A stretch of DNA of 64,000 nt from Allomuricauda sp. ARW1Y1 (GCF_013407935.1 NZ_JACBZU010000007.1:1-64000), one strand, 5' to 3'. Shown: positions 1-7,402, counted from the stretch's first letter. Program-made: numbers and translations. Notes: generated by a model not told the origin, from the sequence alone.

Positions 1-50
1 TTTTTTTCATGTGACAGTTAAAATTTAAAGTTAGAAAATCTGAATTTTAA

Positions 51-1031
51 ACTGTCCTATTTTTAGGGAAGGCTACATTTTTAGGGAAGGCTACATTAGG
101 TCGTCATAGTTTAGGGATTGAAATAAATCCTGTTGGTTGGCTTTATGGAAATGTTAAGTTAAACCCAGCAGATAAAGCAGATGTTGTAGACAGACTTTTT
201 GAAGTGTACGGCAAGAGAAATTATTACAACAGAGCTATTCAAAGAATGCCTGAATTTTATAGAATATGCTATTGTGATGAAGTTTTGAAATTTCTTTTGT
301 CTGCCAGAAAAAACTTGGATTGGAAAAACTCAAATGTTGATGCAACGTTAATGTCTATCATTTTGGTTTACCTACACGCCAAAATAGGTGAAGGATTATC
401 GAACCAAATGCGTATGACAAAATCTATGGGTATGAATTATTCCGTAGAATGGTGGAAAGAAAATGGCTTTGTAATTCCGCCAGAATTAAATCCTGCTGAA
501 GTCATCTTAAATAAGATAGAATGGCGATATAAAAAAGGCATGCCTAAAGTTAAGGAAAGTGCTGTTGTTTTTGGAGATAGTACAATTGAGCTAGAAAAAA
601 TTGTGGATAGGTCGATTCATAATGACATTAAATTTTCACTTTTATTTACTTCACCACCTTATTACTCAATTACAGACTATCACGCTGACCAGTGGTTAAG
701 ACTTTGGATGCTTGGTGGAAGTGAAACCCCAAGAACAATCACCGAAAAACACAAAGGAAGGTTTATCGATAAGGAAAGATATTACAATTTACTCGACAAT
801 GTCTTCGGACAGAGTTCTAAAATAATGGAAGAAAAAAGCACCATTTATGTTCGGACAGATAAACGTAAATTCACTTTTGACACAACTGTTGAGATTTTGA
901 AAAAACATTATCCGAATCATAAAATGCGGATAGTGAATAAGCCTTTAAAAGAAGATACCAAGACTCAGACCAAATTATACGGAGATAAAACAATGAAACC
1001 TGGTGAGGTAGATATAATTATGAGAAACTAA
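51..1031 (+). pseudogene. 5'-truncated DNA methyltransferase (N4/N6 type)
   Basis: The reading frame is open from about position 51 to a TAA at 1029-1031. The only usable start codon is a GTG at 204, which would give 275 aa. The open frame before it still encodes methyltransferase-like sequence (LGRHSLGIEINPVGWLYGN, about 96-152), resembling the part after motif I, the SAM-binding FxGxG. Motif I itself is absent: bases 1-50 have stops in all three forward frames and look noncoding. The catalytic motif IV SPPY is present at 651-662. The composition is visibly AT-richer than the neighbouring genes and no restriction endonuclease is nearby, so I read this as a horizontally acquired modification-enzyme remnant with its 5' end lost. 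A functional short protein from GTG 204 would lack SAM binding. The methyltransferase family is fairly certain; target specificity is unknown. Confidence 0.72.
61..96 (+). repeat. 18-bp perfect tandem duplication
   Basis: Bases 61-78 and 79-96 are the same 18-mer (TTTTAGGGAAGGCTACAT) back to back. It sits exactly where the methyltransferase homology begins and keeps the reading frame because 18 is a multiple of three. It may mark the breakpoint of the truncation. Confidence 0.8.
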
Positions 1032-1078
1032 AAGCCAACGCTGACATACAAGCGGAATGAAGAAAAGCCAGAAAAAAT

Positions 1079-1184
1079 GTGTATAAATAATAGCGGTTTA
1101 ATAACTAAAACGAAAGTAAATAAACATAAAAAGGGTCTGTGTTTAATCGAAAATTAGCACTTTTAACCGCTACTGCTCATACAC
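1079..1184. repeat. spaced inverted repeat after the methyltransferase remnant
   Basis: The arm at 1079-1098 and the reverse complement of 1165-1184 match at the outer six bases (GTGTAT) and the inner eight (TAGCGGTT), with a divergent six-base middle. The arms are 66 bp apart in AT-rich DNA between the truncated methyltransferase and the 3' end of hemL. There is no T-tract and the loop is long, so it is not a standard terminator. Similar paired repeats flanking accessory genes suggest a recombination or cassette boundary, but that reading is inference. Confidence 0.5.
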
Positions 1185-1191
1185 GAGACCG

Positions 1192-2469
1192 TTAAAACAC
1201 TTTCCCCACCGCTTCAATCGTTTTATCCAAATCCGCATAGCTCAGGGCATCGTTTAAAAAGTAGCTTTCAAAAGCAGAGGGCGGTAAGTACACCCCGTTC
1301 TCCAACATGCCATGGAAGTATTTTTTAAAGGTATCGTTGTTGCCCTTGGCCGAGCTCGCAAAATCTACCACAGGCTCTTCCGTAAAGTGCACAGAGATCA
1401 TACTGCCATAACGGTTAATCTGGTGGGCCACTCCCTTTTCGGTCAGGGTTTGGGCAATGCCCTTGTGCAAATAGGCCGTTTTTTCGGCGAGGCTGTCAAA
1501 CACTTCGGGTTGGTTGTTCAGCGCGGTGAGCATGGCCAGTCCGGCACTCATCGCCAACGGGTTGCCGCTCAAGGTGCCTGCTTGGTACACCGGCCCTTCG
1601 GGCGCCAAATGCGCCATGATCTCAGCACGGGCCGCAAACGCCCCTACGGGCAGTCCGCCCCCGATCACTTTCCCGAACATTACAATATCGGCATCAATGC
1701 CCAAGGTTTCCTGCGCACCGCCCTTGGCCAAACGAAAGCCGGTCATCACCTCATCAAACAGCAACAAAATGCCCTCTTGGGTGCAGATGTCGCGCAATCC
1801 TTGTATAAATTCCTCCTTGGGGATAATACAGCCCATATTGCCCGCCACGGGTTCCAAAATAATGGCAGCAATCTCACCTTTGTTGGCTTCCACCAAGGCT
1901 TTTACGCCTTCCAAATCGTTGTAATCCGTCAACAGGGTATCTTTGGCCGTGCCCTGCGTTACCCCGGGACTGTTGGGGCTACCAAACGTAACCGCACCAC
2001 TTCCGGCCTGTATCAAAAAGGAATCCGAATGTCCGTGGTAGCAGCCCGCAAACTTGATGATCTTGTCCTTGCCCGTATACCCGCGCGCGAGGCGCACCGC
2101 ACTCATACAGGCTTCGGTACCACTGTTCACAAAACGGATTTTATCGATATTGGGCACCATGGATACCGCCAGTTGGGCGAGTTCGGTCTCAATTTCGGTA
2201 GGCGTTCCAAAAGAAGTACCCTTTTTGGCCTTTTCAATCACAGCGTCGATCACCGGCTGGTACGCATGACCCAAAATAAGTGGTCCCCACGAGGCAATGT
2301 AATCGATAAGCTGGTTGCCATCGGCATCGTACAGATAAGCTCCTTTGGCTTCTTTGACAAAAATGGGTTCGCCGCCTACGGCCTTAAATGCTCTTACAGG
2401 TGAATTAACTCCTCCGGGGATGTATTTTTTGGCCTCTGCGAACAGGGCGCTGCTTCGTTGGTAAATCAT
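1192..2469 (-). CDS. hemL: glutamate-1-semialdehyde 2,1-aminomutase
   Basis: Converts glutamate-1-semialdehyde to 5-aminolevulinate, the tetrapyrrole/heme precursor, in the cytosol; a PLP-dependent class III aminotransferase-fold enzyme. The protein is 425 aa, normal for HemL. It shows the N-terminal [11 protein letters not shown] signature (residues 18-28), the substrate/PLP segment GCYHGHSD (142-149), FDEVMTGFR (238-246) and the PLP lysine in [12 protein letters not shown] (K267). The frame extends 50 codons further upstream, but that part is translated from the palindromic repeats at 2482-2606 and has no family homology, so ATG 2467-2469 is chosen. It stands alone and is transcribed toward the methyltransferase remnant. 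Confidence 0.96.
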   Translation of the reverse strand: MIYQRSSALFAEAKKYIPGGVNSPVRAFKAVGGEPIFVKEAKGAYLYDADGNQLIDYIASWGPLILGHAYQPVIDAVIEKAKKGTSFGTPTEIETELAQLAVSMVPNIDKIRFVNSGTEACMSAVRLARGYTGKDKIIKFAGCYHGHSDSFLIQAGSGAVTFGSPNSPGVTQGTAKDTLLTDYNDLEGVKALVEANKGEIAAIILEPVAGNMGCIIPKEEFIQGLRDICTQEGILLLFDEVMTGFRLAKGGAQETLGIDADIVMFGKVIGGGLPVGAFAARAEIMAHLAPEGPVYQAGTLSGNPLAMSAGLAMLTALNNQPEVFDSLAEKTAYLHKGIAQTLTEKGVAHQINRYGSMISVHFTEEPVVDFASSAKGNNDTFKKYFHGMLENGVYLPPSAFESYFLNDALSYADLDKTIEAVGKVF

Positions 2470-2481
2470 AAATATGTTTTC

Positions 2482-2552
2482 GTCATGCCCGCGTAGGCGG
2501 GTATCTATACTATCTTTCTCTTTCATTGTCATGCCCGTGAAAACGGGCATCC
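2482..2552. repeat. two REP-like GTCATGCCCG hairpins upstream of hemL
   Basis: Two short palindromes with the same entry sequence GTCATGCCCG. The first, 2482-2505, has stem GCCCGC/GCGGGT around GTAG; the second, 2528-2552, has stem GCCCGT/ACGGGC around GAAA. The change in the stem is compensated on both sides. They lie directly in front of the hemL start codon, so they would be part of its leader or its promoter region. Confidence 0.7.
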
Positions 2553-2563
2553 ATAACGTTTGG

Positions 2564-2606
2564 ATTCCGCATCGTGCTTCGACTCCGCTCGGCATCCGTG
2601 CGGAAT
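2564..2606. repeat. composite hairpin with GAGCGGAGTCGA-type loop
   Basis: The arms ATTCCGCA (2564-2571) and TGCGGAAT (2599-2606) are perfect complements, and an inner TGC/GCA pair encloses the conserved core TCGACTCCGCTC seen in the other dispersed copies of this window. Confidence 0.65.
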
Positions 2607-2848
2607 CAACGACCACCATGCAGTTCTCGATACATCTTGATCTGCGATCAAGCCACTCGAACTGACCGGTTGCCCCAATGTGTCTTCATGCCAAAACACA
2701 AGACCCCTCGACTCCGCTCAGGATGACATCCGAAGCACAAAGGTAATGAGGATAAAACATTTTGGGAAATGGATTTTCAGCCGCGTCATGCTGAATTGGT
2801 TTCAGGTTGACGTTTATCTATTCAACTGGTTTTTGGGGGTTGAGCGGA
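2602..2848. repeat. 246-bp direct repeat, copy A
   Basis: This stretch is repeated almost identically at 2892-3137, differing by a one-base deletion and few substitutions. It holds a strong nested stem-loop at 2621-2664 (outer arms CAGTTC/GAACTG, inner arms CTTGATC/GATCAAG, three-base loop), a GAGCGGAGTCG-loop hairpin at 2706-2722 (stem CCT/AGG), and ends inside another at 2838-2857 (stem GGTT/AACC). The short open frames in it are repeat translations, with no convincing gene. Confidence 0.8.
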
Positions 2849-2891
2849 GTCGAAACCATCGAAAACCGCACCCCCTAAGGTAGACAGGGCG

Positions 2892-3137
2892 GGAATCAAC
2901 GACCACCATGCAGTTCTCGATACATCTTGATCTGCAATCAAGCCACTCGAACTGACCGGTTGCCCAATGTGTCTTCATGCCAAAACACAAAATCCCTCGA
3001 CTCCGCTCAGGATGACATCCGAAGCACAAAGGTAATGAGGATAAAACATTTTGGGAAATGGATTTTCAGCCGCGTCATGCTGAATTGGTTTCAGGTTGAC
3101 GTTTATCTATTCAACTGGTTTTCGGGGGTTGAGCGGA
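2892..3137. repeat. 246-bp direct repeat, copy B
   Basis: Second copy of the unit at 2602-2848, offset by 290 bp. It carries the same nested stem-loop at 2911-2954, with one base change in the inner loop region, and a CCT/AGG hairpin at 2995-3011. The match stops inside the last GAGCGGA core (3131-3137), so the copy ends at or within a hairpin element. Confidence 0.8.
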
Positions 3138-3175
3138 ATGATAACATTGCGGTCAGTTGGAGCGCCCACGTGTCA

Positions 3176-3195
3176 GTTCGAGCGCAGTCGAGAAC
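3176..3195. repeat. GAGCGCAGTCGA-loop hairpin, stem GTTC/GAAC
   Basis: An isolated member of the dispersed hairpin family: conserved core GAGCGCAGTC flanked by complementary GTTC and GAAC. It lies between direct repeats B and C. Confidence 0.6.
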
Positions 3196-3247
3196 GCCTT
3201 TTGGCCTAATCCCTGTTGCACCCCTCGACTCCACTCAGCATCCGTGA

Positions 3248-3376
3248 GGAATCAACAACAACCATGCAGTTCTCGATACATCTTGATCTACAATCAAGCC
3301 ACTCGAACTGACAGGTTGCCCAATGTGTCTTCATACCACAACACAAGACCCCTCGACTCCCATCGGGATGATAAAC
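3248..3376. repeat. partial, decayed copy C of the direct repeat
   Basis: Matches the first half of repeats A and B (about 125 bp) with more substitutions. The nested stem-loop is at 3267-3310, where outer CAGTTC/GAACTG and inner CTTGAT/ATCAAG are kept, and a decayed TCGACTC core follows at about 3355. Bases 3377-3472 hold nothing else I recognise. Confidence 0.7.
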
Positions 3377-3472
3377 GGACCACAAATAAGATGATTTAGC
3401 GCAGAAGATTTGTTTTGTCATTTCTAAGGAATCAGCAACGGTCAACCGTACAGTCATCCAACCACCAAAAAA

Positions 3473-4321
3473 CTATTGCGCCCTGCGGATATTGAGCACC
3501 TGCCCAATGGAAATGATGTTGTCCCTTAAATTGTTCAAGCGGCGGAGCTCGTCCACCGAAATATCATAGCGTTTGGAAATGCCATACAGCGTATCGCCCT
3601 TTCTCACCTCATGGGTAAATACTTCGTATTTTTTAGGCTCGCGAACGGTGGAAAGTCCGTTTTCAACCACTGCTTCATCATATTTGTGCAGCTCGTAGCG
3701 CTCGATCAGGGCAATCAACTTTTGGGGGTACTTGCGGTCGGTGGCATACCCGGCTTGACTGAGGCCATGGGCCCACTTTTTATAATCGTCCCGTTTGTAA
3801 TTGAACAAAAAAGCGTAGCGCGAACGTGTGGTCAGAAAAAGGCTATGGTCCCGAAAGGAATACATGGGGTGGTTGTATTTTCTAAAACACTCGCCTTTGG
3901 CGTCGTCGTCATGAAAATCGAATTCCCCTTCCCAACCCGTATGGCATTTGATGCCAAAATGGTTATTGGTTTTTAGGGCCAGTTCCCCCCTACCGGAGCC
4001 GCTCTCCAAAATGCCCTGTGCCAATTTAATACTGGCCGGAATGCCAAAAGCACGCATTTCGTACTGTGCCACCTCGGCAAAAGTTTCGATATATTCTTGG
4101 GTATCCGAAATCAAAAATCGTTCAAAACGCCCGGTATCTTCGGGCATGGGATACAAGCCCGTGGCATCATCGGCATCGAGTTTTGGGGTTTTGGTTCGGG
4201 CCTGCCTATCTGAGTTGACCACTTTGGGCGCCCCTTTTCTATGGGTGCTGCGCTTCTTTTTGGCCCCACAGCTAGTGAGCAAAAGGGCCACCATCAATAC
4301 ATATCCTATTCGCCTGATCAT
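3473..4321 (-). CDS. lipoprotein N-acetylglucosaminidase (GH73) with LysM domain
   Basis: Predicted peptidoglycan hydrolase cleaving next to N-acetylglucosamine at the cell envelope. The 282-aa protein starts with a lipoprotein signal (lipobox LLTSC, lipidated C18), then a basic, low-complexity linker. A glucosaminidase (FlgJ/GH73-like) domain lies at about 75-225, with the catalytic-glutamate segment ILESGSGRGELA (E106) and NNHFGIKCH. A single LysM peptidoglycan-binding module closes the protein (about 237-280, KGDTLYGISKRYDISVDEL). It overlaps the upstream PLP-enzyme gene by four bases (ATGA at 4318-4321), so the two are probably cotranscribed and translationally coupled. The gene next to it gives no clue to its cell-wall role. 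Confidence 0.88.
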   Translation of the reverse strand: MIRRIGYVLMVALLLTSCGAKKKRSTHRKGAPKVVNSDRQARTKTPKLDADDATGLYPMPEDTGRFERFLISDTQEYIETFAEVAQYEMRAFGIPASIKLAQGILESGSGRGELALKTNNHFGIKCHTGWEGEFDFHDDDAKGECFRKYNHPMYSFRDHSLFLTTRSRYAFLFNYKRDDYKKWAHGLSQAGYATDRKYPQKLIALIERYELHKYDEAVVENGLSTVREPKKYEVFTHEVRKGDTLYGISKRYDISVDELRRLNNLRDNIISIGQVLNIRRAQ

Positions 4322-5223
4322 ATGTCCAATAACGGTAATTTCTTCTTTTTCAGTATAGCGTTCATGCCCGGTATGCCCTGTAACCCTCCTGTGTGGATGG
4401 CCAAAATCTGGCTTCCGGACGGAAAAAAATCCTTTTTGATCAAGTCAAAAATACCAAAAAGCATCTTTCCCGTATAAATGGGATCCAAAGGGATTCCGGT
4501 CTCTTTTTTAAAGCGGTTGATGAAAACAATGAGTTGATGGTCCACCTTGGCATAACCGCCAAAATGATAGTCGGTTACCAGTCGCCAACGATTGTTTTGG
4601 GCAAATGTACGAATCTCCTCGGTCAAAAAATCACCTTTAAGTGCAGGGAAGCCCAAAACGGTCTGATGCGGTTGGGAGGCATTGATAAGTCCTGCCAGCG
4701 TACCGCCCGTACCCACAGAACCGCACACATAATCAAAATTCGCATCCGCTTCGGTCAGGATTTCCATACACCCCTTAACGGCCAAATCGTTGGTACCGCC
4801 TTCGGGCAGCAGGTAGACATTTCCGAACTGCTTTTTTAGTGTTTCTAGAAAAGCAGACTCATTTTTACGGCGGTAATCGCTGCGTGACACAAAATGGAAC
4901 TGCATGCCGTGTTCGTGTGCCAATCGCAAGGTGGGATTGTCCTGCCATTGGGTCTCCAGTTCCTCGCCCCGAATGACACCAATGGTCCTAAAACCGTGTT
5001 TGTGGCCCGCATAGGCCGTGGCCGCGATATGGTTGGAGTAGGCTCCACCAAAGGTGAGCAAGGTATATTGGCCTTGGGCCTTGGCTTCAAGCAGGTTGTA
5101 TTTGAGTTTGCGGTACTTGTTCCCAGAAATTAACGGATGGATGGTGTCCTCACGCTTCAGGTAGAGTTGAACGCCCTTTTCGTGGAGAAGGGGTATGTCA
5201 ATATGCTGATTGGGGATAGTCAA
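4318..5223 (-). CDS. 1-aminocyclopropane-1-carboxylate deaminase / D-cysteine desulfhydrase family enzyme
   Basis: PLP-dependent fold-type II enzyme of 301 aa. Family members deaminate ACC to 2-oxobutyrate or split D-cysteine to pyruvate, sulfide and ammonia; the sequence does not decide between these, and Bacteroidota copies are usually annotated with the double name. Visible marks are YLKREDTIHPLISGNKYRKL (residues 21-40, carrying the PLP lysine at about K36), TFGGAYSNHIAATA (57-70) and the glycine-rich CGSVGTGGTLAG phosphate-binding loop. The start is TTG (5221-5223); no ATG fits the conserved N-terminus. The 3' end overlaps the glucosaminidase gene by four bases. Its upstream region is shared, divergently, with the toxin-antitoxin operator. 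Confidence 0.85.
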   Translation of the reverse strand: MTIPNQHIDIPLLHEKGVQLYLKREDTIHPLISGNKYRKLKYNLLEAKAQGQYTLLTFGGAYSNHIAATAYAGHKHGFRTIGVIRGEELETQWQDNPTLRLAHEHGMQFHFVSRSDYRRKNESAFLETLKKQFGNVYLLPEGGTNDLAVKGCMEILTEADANFDYVCGSVGTGGTLAGLINASQPHQTVLGFPALKGDFLTEEIRTFAQNNRWRLVTDYHFGGYAKVDHQLIVFINRFKKETGIPLDPIYTGKMLFGIFDLIKKDFFPSGSQILAIHTGGLQGIPGMNAILKKKKLPLLDI

Positions 5224-5268
5224 ACTAAAGCCGATGGATTAAATTCATTGTTATTCCAAAAAATCAAT

Positions 5269-5326
5269 ACTTATTTGTATTAAAATATATTGTAATTTAG
5301 TCTCATTATTTAATACAAATATAAGT
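5269..5326. promoter_or_regulatory. palindromic operator/promoter of the toxin-antitoxin pair
   Basis: The arm at 5269-5284 and the reverse complement of 5309-5326 match over all 16 bases, apart from a two-base insertion in the right arm (core TTTGTATTAAA). The palindrome ends four bases before the antitoxin start, with a very AT-rich 24-bp spacer. Position and symmetry fit a site bound by the HTH antitoxin for autorepression; this is inferred from how type II systems behave. Confidence 0.6.
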
Positions 5327-5330
5327 CCAA

Positions 5331-5648
5331 ATGTTAGATATTGTTCTCGAATATAAAAGTCTTCTTGAAAACCTTCATCAATACATTGAGGACAGCAAGT
5401 ACAAAAAGGAGCATATTATCAATGAACTTGGTATATCCAGGGCCACCTTTTACAATAAACTGAAGAAGCGCAGTTTTAGTATTCCAGAAATGATCACTTT
5501 GAGCAGTTTGCTATTTCCCGAAGATACCAAGGCTTTTGAAATCAAAAATGCGTTGGAAAGAAGTAGGAAGGATAGTGATGCAGGTCGGGTTCTGGAACAC
5601 GAATCCGTAATCGCCGTAGCCCGAAAAAAAATTCTTGAGTCCAAGTGA
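5331..5648 (+). CDS. putative HTH antitoxin
   Basis: Small 105-aa cytosolic protein. A helix-turn-helix is recognisable at about residues 26-50 (KEHIINELGISRATFYNKLK), of the type found in DNA-binding antitoxins and Xre-like regulators. The C-terminal half is charged and helical (KNALERSRKDSDAGR), which would suit toxin wrapping. The stop overlaps the GTG start of a RelE/ParE-like gene (5645-5648), the usual antitoxin-toxin arrangement, and a large palindrome lies directly upstream. I do not recognise a named antitoxin family; the antitoxin role rests on the HTH, the partner gene and the operator. Confidence 0.75.
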   Translation: MLDIVLEYKSLLENLHQYIEDSKYKKEHIINELGISRATFYNKLKKRSFSIPEMITLSSLLFPEDTKAFEIKNALERSRKDSDAGRVLEHESVIAVARKKILESK

Positions 5649-5944
5649 AGGTTATTTGGACGCACGAGGCGAACAAATCTTTTGACGGCATTCTGGATTA
5701 TCTCCTAAAAGTCTGGTCCCAAAAGGAAGCTTTGACCTTTGTGGATTTGGTTGAAGATACCATTGCAAAAATCAAGGAACACCCAGAACTTTTCAAAATT
5801 TCCAAATACAACCACACAAGCCGGGAAGCCTTTATCACCAAACACACGACCATGTTTTACAGAATTTTGGAAGAATCCATCCAAATAGAGTACTTCTGGG
5901 GCAATTTTCAAGACCCAAAGAAGGTGGAGGAACTCTTAAAATGA
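5645..5944 (+). CDS. RelE/ParE family toxin
   Basis: 99-aa protein with the size and pattern of the RelE/ParE superfamily: N-terminal beta strand (VIWTHEANKSFDGILDYL), two helices, FKISKYNHTSREAFITKHTTMFYRI in the middle and a final beta strand followed by KKVEELL. RelE members cleave ribosome-bound mRNA and ParE members poison gyrase; the sequence does not say which applies. The start is GTG 5645, overlapping the antitoxin stop by four bases, so translation is probably coupled and the antitoxin made first. The pair is isolated between convergent core genes, typical of a small mobile stability module. Confidence 0.8.
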   Translation: MKVIWTHEANKSFDGILDYLLKVWSQKEALTFVDLVEDTIAKIKEHPELFKISKYNHTSREAFITKHTTMFYRILEESIQIEYFWGNFQDPKKVEELLK

Positions 5945-5974
5945 GGATTTTCAACCATCAAACCCACCAAATGA

Positions 5975-6304
5975 TTATCGGGTCAGGTACTTCAAAAAGC
6001 CGAAGGTCCGGCGCTTGGCAAGATACTCCATATCCTTTTCGTTGGCATACGCCTCCCGCTCAAAACTAATGTTCTGATAAGCGCGATAACTGTCCAAATA
6101 GAGCACCGTGCGCAGCAGCCATTCGGAGATATACCAAAGGTAAAACGGCAAAATAAGCAGTTCACGCTGTTGTTTGAGGTGGATACGCTCGTGGTTGATG
6201 AGCACCTCGTCCGCCATCAAGGAATCCTCCTTTAGGATAATGAAGGGCCAAAGGGAAAGACCTACATAATTTTTATAGAAGAAGTGTTTGAATACCAGTA
6301 TCAA
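5975..6304 (-). CDS. small membrane protein with HExxH-like motif
   Basis: 109-aa protein I do not recognise by name. It has a hydrophobic N-terminal stretch (about 8-25), then NHERIHLKQQREL (residues 38-50) containing H-E-R-I-H, the zinc-metallopeptidase signature HExxH, followed at once by an aromatic membrane-like segment (LLILPFYLWYISEWLL). A motif next to a membrane segment recalls M48/M56 membrane peptidases, but those are much longer, so this could be a minimal peptidase-like domain or a chance match. The start is TTG 6302-6304; a clean TATATTTG element lies 27 bases upstream. It faces the toxin gene convergently. Confidence 0.65.
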   Translation of the reverse strand: MILVFKHFFYKNYVGLSLWPFIILKEDSLMADEVLINHERIHLKQQRELLILPFYLWYISEWLLRTVLYLDSYRAYQNISFEREAYANEKDMEYLAKRRTFGFLKYLTR

Positions 6305-6330
6305 CTGCTCGCTATCTAATGGTTCACTAA

Positions 6331-6338
6331 CAAATATA
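6331..6338 (-). promoter_or_regulatory. -7 promoter element TATATTTG
   Basis: On the minus strand this is an exact match to the Bacteroidota -7 consensus TAnnTTTG. It would start transcription at about 6325, leaving a leader of about 20 bases before the TTG start of the small HExxH protein. No well-placed -33 TTTG is seen. Confidence 0.5.
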
Positions 6339-6451
6339 ACTGCAAAAAGTGCTCAAAATTTGATGATGGGCAGAAATCCGTCAACATTTTCGGTGAACAA
6401 CCCTGTTTTAGAAATCTTAAAATCCATTTTCCTTTGCTACAAAATTCGTAA

Positions 6452-6637
<186 letters not shown>

Positions 6638-6700
6638 TAGCGATTCGGCATAATTTTTGTGCCTTATTTAAGTATACCTCAAGAATTTAAAAAAGATACT

Positions 6701-7300
6701 ATGAAAAGTTTACAACGTTTTGCATTCATCGCCTTCGCTTTTGGCCTTTTGGCCTCCTGTACTTCCGTCAGGGTGGTTTCTGATTACGACCAAAAAGCGG
6801 ACTTCGACACCTATAAAAGCTATGCTTTTTACAAAACAGGCATTGACAAGGCCCAAATTTCCGATTTGGACAAGAAACGGATTTTACGTGCCATTGAGAC
6901 CGAAATGGGCTCCCGTGGATTTGTGAAATCCGATAATCCAGATGTGCTGATCAGCATTTTTACCAAGGAACGCGAACAAGTGGACGTCTACAACAACAAC
7001 TTTGGCTGGGGTGCCGGCTGGGGCTGGGGTTGGGGCTGGGGTCCGGCTTGGGCTTGGGGTCCCGGTTGGGGCTGGGGTCCTGGTTGGGGCTGGGGTGGCA
7101 ACAACGTCAGCACCCGCACAGAAGGTTCGCTCTACATTGATGTTATCGATGCCAATAGAAAAGAGCTTGTATGGCAAGGCCGAGGCGTAGGCACCTTGAA
7201 CAATATCAAAAACATTGAAAAGAAAGAACAGCGCATCAAGGAATTTGTTGCCCAAATTTTAGAGGAGTATCCGCCCCAAATGTCAGTAGCCTCCAACTAA
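6701..7300 (+). CDS. DUF4136 lipoprotein with Trp-Gly-rich insert
   Basis: 199-aa predicted lipoprotein: signal peptide with lipobox LLASC (C20), then a DUF4136 domain (VSDYDQKADFDTYKSYAF at about 26-43, DANRKELVWQGRGVG near 150-165). Between the domain halves, at residues 102-133, lies a low-complexity run of alternating Trp, Gly and Pro (WGWGWGP units) with about a dozen tryptophans. Function is unknown; the family is common as outer-membrane-anchored lipoproteins in Bacteroidota. The frame extends 14 codons upstream but ATG 6701 begins the signal peptide. A strong terminator follows eight bases after the stop. Confidence 0.88.
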   Translation: MKSLQRFAFIAFAFGLLASCTSVRVVSDYDQKADFDTYKSYAFYKTGIDKAQISDLDKKRILRAIETEMGSRGFVKSDNPDVLISIFTKEREQVDVYNNNFGWGAGWGWGWGWGPAWAWGPGWGWGPGWGWGGNNVSTRTEGSLYIDVIDANRKELVWQGRGVGTLNNIKNIEKKEQRIKEFVAQILEEYPPQMSVASN

Positions 7301-7307
7301 CATACAG

Positions 7308-7329
7308 ACCGCCCAATGGGCGGTTTTTT
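7308..7329 (+). terminator. rho-independent terminator
   Basis: Stem ACCGCCC/GGGCGGT with a three-base loop (7308-7324) followed by a run of T. It ends the DUF4136 lipoprotein transcript. Confidence 0.88.
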
Positions 7330-7402
7330 ATTGTCCTTAACGTTCCTTAAGAAAAAATACCCTTCCTATTTCGTATCTTTAAAACGCACAAAAAATTAAT
7401 TT

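Noticed and set aside
1079-1184. A bidirectional terminator for the methyltransferase remnant and hemL
   Set aside because: The loop would be 66 bases long and no T-tract follows either arm.
1312-2403. A 363-codon open frame antisense to hemL
   Set aside because: It is the complementary strand of a clear hemL gene, with no recognisable domain; long antisense frames are common in such codon usage.
2602-3376. A CRISPR array
   Set aside because: The repeats are about 246 bp with a period of 290 bp and only two or three copies; spacers and cas genes are missing.
2680-3457. Several 60-106-codon open frames in the repeat region
   Set aside because: They are translations of the duplicated repeat and appear in parallel in each copy without codon bias or family similarity.
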